Assembly: GCF_000712035.1 (NCBI RefSeq)
Contig: NZ_JONV01000012.1
Location: 1-45,787 of the forward strand
From: Salinicoccus luteus DSM 17002
GTDB taxonomy: Bacteria; Bacillota; Bacilli; Staphylococcales; Salinicoccaceae
Length of the DNA stretch: 45,787 bases
Direction of reading: 5' to 3'
Shown here in pieces: positions 41,564 to 45,787 of the stretch (position 1 is the stretch's first letter; every line of letters starts with the position of its first letter). The notes beneath the pieces were generated by a model. It had not been told where the DNA came from and did not search any database. It was given only the letters and a program-made list of their open reading frames with translations. The translations under genes and the position numbers were made by a program.

Positions 41564-43018
41564 TTATTCATCAGGAAGCGCATAGACGCTGACGCTTTGA
41601 CTGTCGACAAGGAATTCTCCAAACCCTTCATCATCGATGGTCACCGTGTCCGAACGGTTTTCGGTGTAGTCCACCCATTCCTCACCGCTGTGTGCTTCGC
41701 CGACATACATCTTTTTGAAGCCTTCTTCCAAGCCGTTGGAAAGGATGACAGCACAACCTGAACCTTCGACCGCCTCTTCACCGAAGCGTACCCAGCCGAT
41801 GGTGTCGGGGTGGTCGAAATAATCCTCCTGCTCCCCGAGGGCCCGTACGTGCCTCGCATGGAGCAGCGGATCTATCGCAGGAGCCATGCCTTCTTTGTCA
41901 TAATCCCCATCGATTCCATAGTAGTCTCCATAGAATACACATGGATAGCCGTCACGTCTGAGGAGTATGAGGGCATAAGCCGACTGCTTGAACCAGTCAT
42001 CCACAAAAGATTCGAGAGATTCGCCGGGCTGGGTGTCATGGTTATCGACGAACGTCACCGTATTCCAAGGATTTTCTTCTACGAGTGTGCCTTCGAAAAT
42101 TTGGGTCAGATCATAGTTTTCTTTCTCATTTGCTGCCTCAAATAAATTATAGTGCAGCTTGACATCAAAAAGGTCGATATCAAATTCCACATCTTTCAGA
42201 AAACCTTCCTTGGCTTCAATGTCAGGGTTCCAGAATTCTCCGAAGAAGTATATATCCCGTTCTGCGTGTTCTGTTACTGCTTCGATGAACTCGGCGATAA
42301 ACTTGCTGTCGATATGCTTCACTGCATCAAGCCTGAAGCCATCCACATCCAATGTGTCGGTGATCCATTTGCCCCATTCGATCATTTCCTCTTTGACTTC
42401 CGGGTGGTCGTAGTCTATGTCCGAATACATCAAATAGTCGAAGTTGCCGTGTTCCTCATCTACATTGTCGCTCCAGTCCTTATGTTCCCCTACAATCTTG
42501 AACACACCGGTGCGGTCTTCCTTCGCATCGTAGTCGACGCCGACGAAATGGTTGAAGTTCCATTCAAAATCGCTGTATTTCTTTTTTCGGCCAGGGAAGT
42601 TGAATTTTGTGTAGCCTTCAATATCAAAGGGTTCGGATATTTCCTTTTCCCGATCATCAGGGTCCACTTCTATCACCTGGAATGTTTCCGTGCCGTCGCC
42701 CCCTGCCTTGTGGTTCATGACAAGGTCGATGTAGATGAGAAGGTCCGCTTCCCTGCACGCTGCGATGGCTGCCTCCAGCTGTTCGCGTGTGCCGTACTTC
42801 GTCCGGATCTCCCCCTTCTGGTCGAACTCTCCCAAATCATAGACATCATATACGGCATATCCTTGATTGGAAGGGTGATCCGCCTTGGTCGGAGGCGGCA
42901 GCCAAACAGCGTCGACTCCCATGTCCTTCACTTCCTGTGCCCTCTCCTTCAAGCGGTCCCAGTGGGCACCATCGTCTGGCAGGTGCCATTCGAAATATTG
43001 CATGAGTGTAAAATTCAT
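41564..43018 (-). CDS. Cytoplasmic alpha-amylase (GH13)
   Basis: A 484-residue GH13 enzyme without signal peptide, hence intracellular. It begins NFTLMQYFEWHLPDDGAHWD as in bacterial liquefying-type amylases. The conserved regions are IDLVMNHKAGGDG, GFRLDAVKHID (nucleophile Asp), YFFGEFWNPDI (acid/base Glu) and VTFVDNHDTQPGES (third Asp). It would shorten imported maltodextrins, supplying MalQ and GlgP. The ATG at 43018 follows AAAGGAA at 10 bp; a longer in-frame start at 43075 has no ribosome site. Confidence 0.93.
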   Translation of the reverse strand: MNFTLMQYFEWHLPDDGAHWDRLKERAQEVKDMGVDAVWLPPPTKADHPSNQGYAVYDVYDLGEFDQKGEIRTKYGTREQLEAAIAACREADLLIYIDLVMNHKAGGDGTETFQVIEVDPDDREKEISEPFDIEGYTKFNFPGRKKKYSDFEWNFNHFVGVDYDAKEDRTGVFKIVGEHKDWSDNVDEEHGNFDYLMYSDIDYDHPEVKEEMIEWGKWITDTLDVDGFRLDAVKHIDSKFIAEFIEAVTEHAERDIYFFGEFWNPDIEAKEGFLKDVEFDIDLFDVKLHYNLFEAANEKENYDLTQIFEGTLVEENPWNTVTFVDNHDTQPGESLESFVDDWFKQSAYALILLRRDGYPCVFYGDYYGIDGDYDKEGMAPAIDPLLHARHVRALGEQEDYFDHPDTIGWVRFGEEAVEGSGCAVILSNGLEEGFKKMYVGEAHSGEEWVDYTENRSDTVTIDDEGFGEFLVDSQSVSVYALPDE

Positions 43019-43227
43019 ATCATTAAATTCCTTTCTTATAGTTCGTACCCAACATATAGCCCTTTTCGGATGCATGTAACCAAAAACTTCATTATATTAG
43101 TCTGAAAATATAAATAATTATAACATATAAAGCATCCGTTTTTTTCCTCAAATAAAATAAAATTGAAATCCAATCAGAGATACACAAAGTGTTTGGAACT
43201 TTTTTATTTTATAGATATCGGGATATG

Positions 43228-43239
43228 TTATCATGATAA
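43228..43239 (+). promoter_or_regulatory. 12-bp palindrome before mrp, possible Fur/PerR-type site
   Basis: TTATCATGATAA is a perfect palindrome 32 bp upstream of the mrp start. Its first ten bases equal the element before dps (8890-8899). The arms resemble the Fur/PerR half-site but in a compact arrangement. Confidence 0.35.
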
Positions 43240-43270
43240 TATTGAATCTAGGCATAAAAGGAGAATTTAA

Positions 43271-44320
43271 ATGGTCACTAAAGAACAAGTGGAAGAAATA
43301 GTTGGTAATATAGATGATCCGATACTTAATGTGCCAATTAAGGAAACAGGCGGCATTAGGGAAATCAGCATCAAGGAAGAAAAGAACCATGTGAGTGTCA
43401 AAGTCGCAATCGGCCGTCTTGGTGGTCAGGAACAGCTGGATCTTCAGATGAAGGTCGTCAACCTGCTGAAAGAGGAGGGTGCTGAAACAGTCGGGCTGCG
43501 ATTTGATGAGCTTGATGAAGAGGTGATTGAAAAGCATCGTGGCACTTCAGGCAGCGAAGTCGAAAATCGTTTCAAGGACAACAATACCCAGTTCATCGCC
43601 GTAGCTTCCGGTAAAGGCGGCGTGGGGAAATCCACTGTCGCGGTCAACCTGGCTGTCGCACTCGCTGAGAAGGGCAAGAAGGTCGGCATCATTGATGCGG
43701 ATATATATGGCTTCAGTGTGCCGGATATGATGGGCATTACTGAAAAGCCGGGTATTGAAGACAAGACGATCATTCCGGTCGAACGTTTCGGTGTGAAAGT
43801 CATCTCCATGGCATTCTTCGTCGAAGAGAACACTCCGGTCATCTGGAGAGGCCCGATGCTCGGCAAGATGATCAGCAGCTTCTTCAATGAAGTGGAATGG
43901 GGAGATTTGGACTATCTCCTGCTTGACCTTCCGCCTGGTACGGGAGACGTTGCATTGGATGTCCATCAGCTGCTGCCGCACAGCAAGGAGATCATTGTGA
44001 CGACACCGCATCCGACAGCTGCCTTCGTAGCGGCACGGGCAGGGGCAATGGCGCAGCATACAGACCATGAAATCATTGGAGTAATCGAGAATATGAGCTA
44101 CTTCGAAAGTGAACTGACCAATGATAAGGAGTATGTTTTCGGTAAAGGCGGCGGAGAGAAGCTTGCACAGGAACTGAAGGCTCCGCTGCTCGGACAGCTG
44201 CCACTCGGGCAGCCGGAATGGAATGAAAAAGATTTCGCGCCTTCCGTATATACAAAGGATCATAAGATCGGGCAAATATACAGAAATATTGCAGATAACG
44301 TAATCAAAGAGAGCGAATAG
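43271..44320 (+). CDS. mrp: Mrp/NBP35-family P-loop ATPase (ApbC/SalA)
   Basis: A 349-residue protein with an N-terminal MIP18/DUF59-like domain (about 1-90) and a C-terminal ATPase. The deviant Walker A is SGKGGVGKSTVAVNLAVALA (about 115), with IIDADIYGFSVPDMMG, the Walker B LLLDLPPGTGDVALD and VTTPHPTAAF. In B. subtilis this is SalA (YbaL). Mrp proteins act as Fe-S cluster carriers; SalA also affects scoC expression. The C-terminal CxxC that many Mrp proteins use for cluster binding is not seen here (the protein appears to have no cysteine). AAAGGAG ribosome site. Confidence 0.92.
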   Translation: MVTKEQVEEIVGNIDDPILNVPIKETGGIREISIKEEKNHVSVKVAIGRLGGQEQLDLQMKVVNLLKEEGAETVGLRFDELDEEVIEKHRGTSGSEVENRFKDNNTQFIAVASGKGGVGKSTVAVNLAVALAEKGKKVGIIDADIYGFSVPDMMGITEKPGIEDKTIIPVERFGVKVISMAFFVEENTPVIWRGPMLGKMISSFFNEVEWGDLDYLLLDLPPGTGDVALDVHQLLPHSKEIIVTTPHPTAAFVAARAGAMAQHTDHEIIGVIENMSYFESELTNDKEYVFGKGGGEKLAQELKAPLLGQLPLGQPEWNEKDFAPSVYTKDHKIGQIYRNIADNVIKESE

Positions 44321-44338
44321 GCGCGGAGGAATCATAGT

Positions 44339-45109
44339 ATGACATCGAAATACCTAGTCAGGTTTTATTTTAGAACACTTCTCCTTGGCATGGTGGTCAC
44401 GGCCATTATAAGTCTGGTCACAGAATACCAGAATGTAACACGCTATTTGTTCGAGGGGCAGTTTGGTGAGTTCTTTGCCGGTCTGGTCTGGTTCCTGGGA
44501 TATGGCCTTCTGATTGCTACGGTCAGCCAAGTCGCTTTCTTCATATATCTGTTTCTCCATCCTCTCGGTATGGGCATATTCAGGAAACTGTGGCCATATG
44601 TACAGCTTCTGCTCGTAATGTATGCTGCGTTCGACCTGTTCTATGTCAGGTTCTACAGGGTCGGTGCTGAAGCAGGCCAGGTATGGAGCTATATATGGAT
44701 ACCGGTTCTCGTCATCGTTTCAGGGTTCGTGGTGGCAAGATGGAAGGATAAGGAGTCGCCGGGGAATCAGTTGTTCATCCCGGCTCTCTTCTATATGATA
44801 TTCATGACATCTGTTACGCTCATCCCCTTCATAACAGTTGAAGATACGTCATGGATCTATAGATCGGTGTTTACTCTGATCATTTGTAATGCGTTCCAAC
44901 TGCTGATGCTCCCTAAATATATAGAAGCATCTGAAAAAGAGAAGGCAGAGCGTGGAAGAGTGACAAAAGCGGATCTCAATGAAGAGAAGAGAATCAAGAG
45001 GGAACAAGAAGAGCTGGCACAACGGAACAAGGAAAAATCGCAGGTCAAGAAAAGAAATGCAATGAATTATAAAAACAAAACAAGACAGAAAGACCGCCAT
45101 GGCAAGTGA
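44339..45109 (+). CDS. kbaA: KbaA-like membrane protein (KinB-signalling pathway activator)
   Basis: A 256-residue protein with about six helices in residues 1-200 and a charged, probably coiled or disordered C-terminal tail (about 200-256; rich in Lys, Glu, Arg). RFYFRTLLLGMVVTAIISL at the N-terminus and YVQLLLVMYAAFDLFYVRFY fit KbaA. In B. subtilis kbaA follows salA and helps KinB activate sporulation. Here it directly follows mrp/salA by 18 bp, keeping that order, although Staphylococcaceae do not sporulate. Its role in this host must be different. Confidence 0.82.
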   Translation: MTSKYLVRFYFRTLLLGMVVTAIISLVTEYQNVTRYLFEGQFGEFFAGLVWFLGYGLLIATVSQVAFFIYLFLHPLGMGIFRKLWPYVQLLLVMYAAFDLFYVRFYRVGAEAGQVWSYIWIPVLVIVSGFVVARWKDKESPGNQLFIPALFYMIFMTSVTLIPFITVEDTSWIYRSVFTLIICNAFQLLMLPKYIEASEKEKAERGRVTKADLNEEKRIKREQEELAQRNKEKSQVKKRNAMNYKNKTRQKDRHGK

Positions 45110-45113
45110 TTGA

Positions 45114-45138
45114 GGGCAGTGCAGCGCACTGCCTTTTT
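45114..45138 (+). terminator. Terminator of mrp-kbaA
   Basis: GGCAGTGC (45115-45122) and GCACTGCC (45126-45133) form the stem with a 3-nt loop, followed by five T. Confidence 0.93.
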
Positions 45139-45178
45139 ATTATGGTGTAACACTACATTTTTAAAATTGAAAGAAGCG

Positions 45179-45208
45179 TTGACACTTGGACGTTCTACTT
45201 GGTATGAT
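45179..45208 (+). promoter_or_regulatory. rRNA operon promoter P1
   Basis: TTGACA (perfect -35), 18 bp, TATGAT. The base seven positions after the -10 is G (45215), followed by TCGCTGAAA. An A/T-rich stretch precedes the -35. Confidence 0.85.
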
Positions 45209-45286
45209 ATGAAAGTCGCTGAAACAGAGACGACGAAACACAAGTGCTGACCGACAGATCACTTTAAAAAGAAATGAAAAAAGTGG

Positions 45287-45315
45287 TTGCAAGAGGAAAG
45301 TCAACGTGATATGAT
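45287..45315 (+). promoter_or_regulatory. rRNA operon promoter P2
   Basis: TTGCAA, 17 bp, TATGAT. The predicted start is a G (45322), again followed by TCGCTGAAA. It lies 107-108 bp after P1 and is preceded by an A-rich stretch that may act as an UP element. Confidence 0.8.
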
Positions 45316-45387
45316 AGAGAAGTCGCTGAAAACGGCGGAGAAATATTAAAGAGTGAAGCTAGCAATCAAAAAGAAATAAAAAAGTGG

Positions 45388-45416
45388 TTGCAAACAGCTT
45401 GCTCAAATGCTACAAT
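45388..45416 (+). promoter_or_regulatory. rRNA operon promoter P3
   Basis: TTGCAA, 17 bp, TACAAT. The predicted start is a G (45423). AAAGTGGTTGCAA is shared exactly with P2, showing that the promoter module has been duplicated. Confidence 0.8.
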
Positions 45417-45547
45417 AACTAAGCAGTCAAAACAAAGAACATTGAAAACTGAATGACAATATGTCAACGTTAATTCCGAAAAAAACGAATGCTTCGGCAT
45501 TCAACTTGGGCGACAAGTAAAACCGCAACGGAGTCAGAGAACTTCCA

Positions 45548-45787
<240 letters not shown>

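Larger units (their letters stand above)
45139..45547 (+). other. rRNA promoter region and transcribed leader (no protein gene)
   Basis: This gene-free stretch of about 410 bp holds the three promoters, a boxA-like ATTGAAAACTGAATGAC region at 45442-45458 as found in staphylococcal rRNA leaders and spacers, and a hairpin GAATGC-TTCG-GCATTC (45487-45502). The remainder to the 16S start would be removed by RNase processing. I see no small gene in it. Confidence 0.7.

Noticed and set aside
42152-43105. A 317-codon plus-strand frame
   Set aside because: It is antisense to the alpha-amylase gene, whose catalytic motifs are intact; the frame has no family signal.
43019-43270. Promoters of the amylase and mrp genes
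   Set aside because: TATAAT-like strings occur on the minus strand (43091-43096, 43117-43122) but none has a convincing -35 at the right distance, and no good plus-strand pair was found for mrp.

Overview
This window is chromosomal DNA of a low-to-mid GC Firmicute of the Staphylococcaceae, most likely Salinicoccus or a close relative. The basis is the 5' part of a 16S rRNA gene at the right edge (which reads like Salinicoccus from memory, not from a search), strong GGAGG-type ribosome binding sites, Bacillus/Staphylococcus-type gene content (Pdp, SalA/Mrp, KbaA, MntABCD, staphylococcal-type uridylyltransferase) and osmolyte and Na+-coupled transporters. No phage, insertion sequence, CRISPR array, tRNA or plasmid function was seen.

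Layout. 1-95: a 20-bp tandem repeat running off the left edge and containing the 3' end of a threonine/serine dehydratase gene. 1-3.1 kb: that dehydratase, a divergent YogA-type oxidoreductase, then a YrhK-like membrane protein and a universal stress protein behind a sigma-B-like promoter. 3.2-7.1 kb: a small membrane protein, a sodium:solute symporter and an unknown protein in overlapping order, then two tandem paralogous membrane proteins of unknown function. 7.2-13.3 kb: a Cof-type phosphatase, a Crp/Fnr regulator with an FNR-like box at -41.5, Dps and manganese catalase (both with sigma-B-like promoters), a BCCT transporter, and a MarR-WrbA quinone-stress pair. 13.3-17.7 kb (minus strand): a manganese uptake operon (lipoprotein, ATPase, two permeases) ending in its MntR-type regulator, with two MntR-like operators in front.

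17.7-22.4 kb: a YjjG/YfnB-type nucleotidase, then malQ-glgP for maltodextrin breakdown behind a perfect LacI-family-type palindrome. 22.4-23.6 kb (minus): a short-chain dehydrogenase and a hemerythrin-like protein. 23.7-26.8 kb: kynU-kynB-kynA (tryptophan to anthranilate) plus a small unknown gene. 26.9-30.7 kb: a TAXI-type TRAP transporter with a DUF1850 protein. 30.8-34.5 kb: a SQD1/SqdB-type UDP-sulfoquinovose synthase, a GT4 glycosyltransferase that would be the sulfolipid synthase, and pyrimidine-nucleoside phosphorylase. 34.6-37.4 kb: uridylyltransferase, TrhA/hemolysin III, proC. 37.4-40.1 kb: a YtcJ-type amidohydrolase and an opine-dehydrogenase-like protein. 40.1-43.0 kb (minus): an AGCS symporter and a cytoplasmic alpha-amylase. 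43.2-45.1 kb: mrp/salA and kbaA. 45.1-45.8 kb: three tandem rRNA promoters, the leader and the start of 16S rRNA.

How the genes work together. Much of the window concerns stress and metal balance: Dps, Mn-catalase, Usp and WrbA handle oxidative or general stress, MntABCD-MntR supplies and limits the manganese that the catalase needs, and BCCT, SSS and AGCS carriers fit a salt-adapted lifestyle. Three promoters of the form GTTNNN-N13/14-GGGTAW suggest one sigma-B regulon. The cytoplasmic amylase, MalQ and GlgP form a maltodextrin route. The most striking module is sqdB plus its glycosyltransferase, which predicts sulfoquinovosyl diacylglycerol (or a related sulfolipid), not generally expected in this family.
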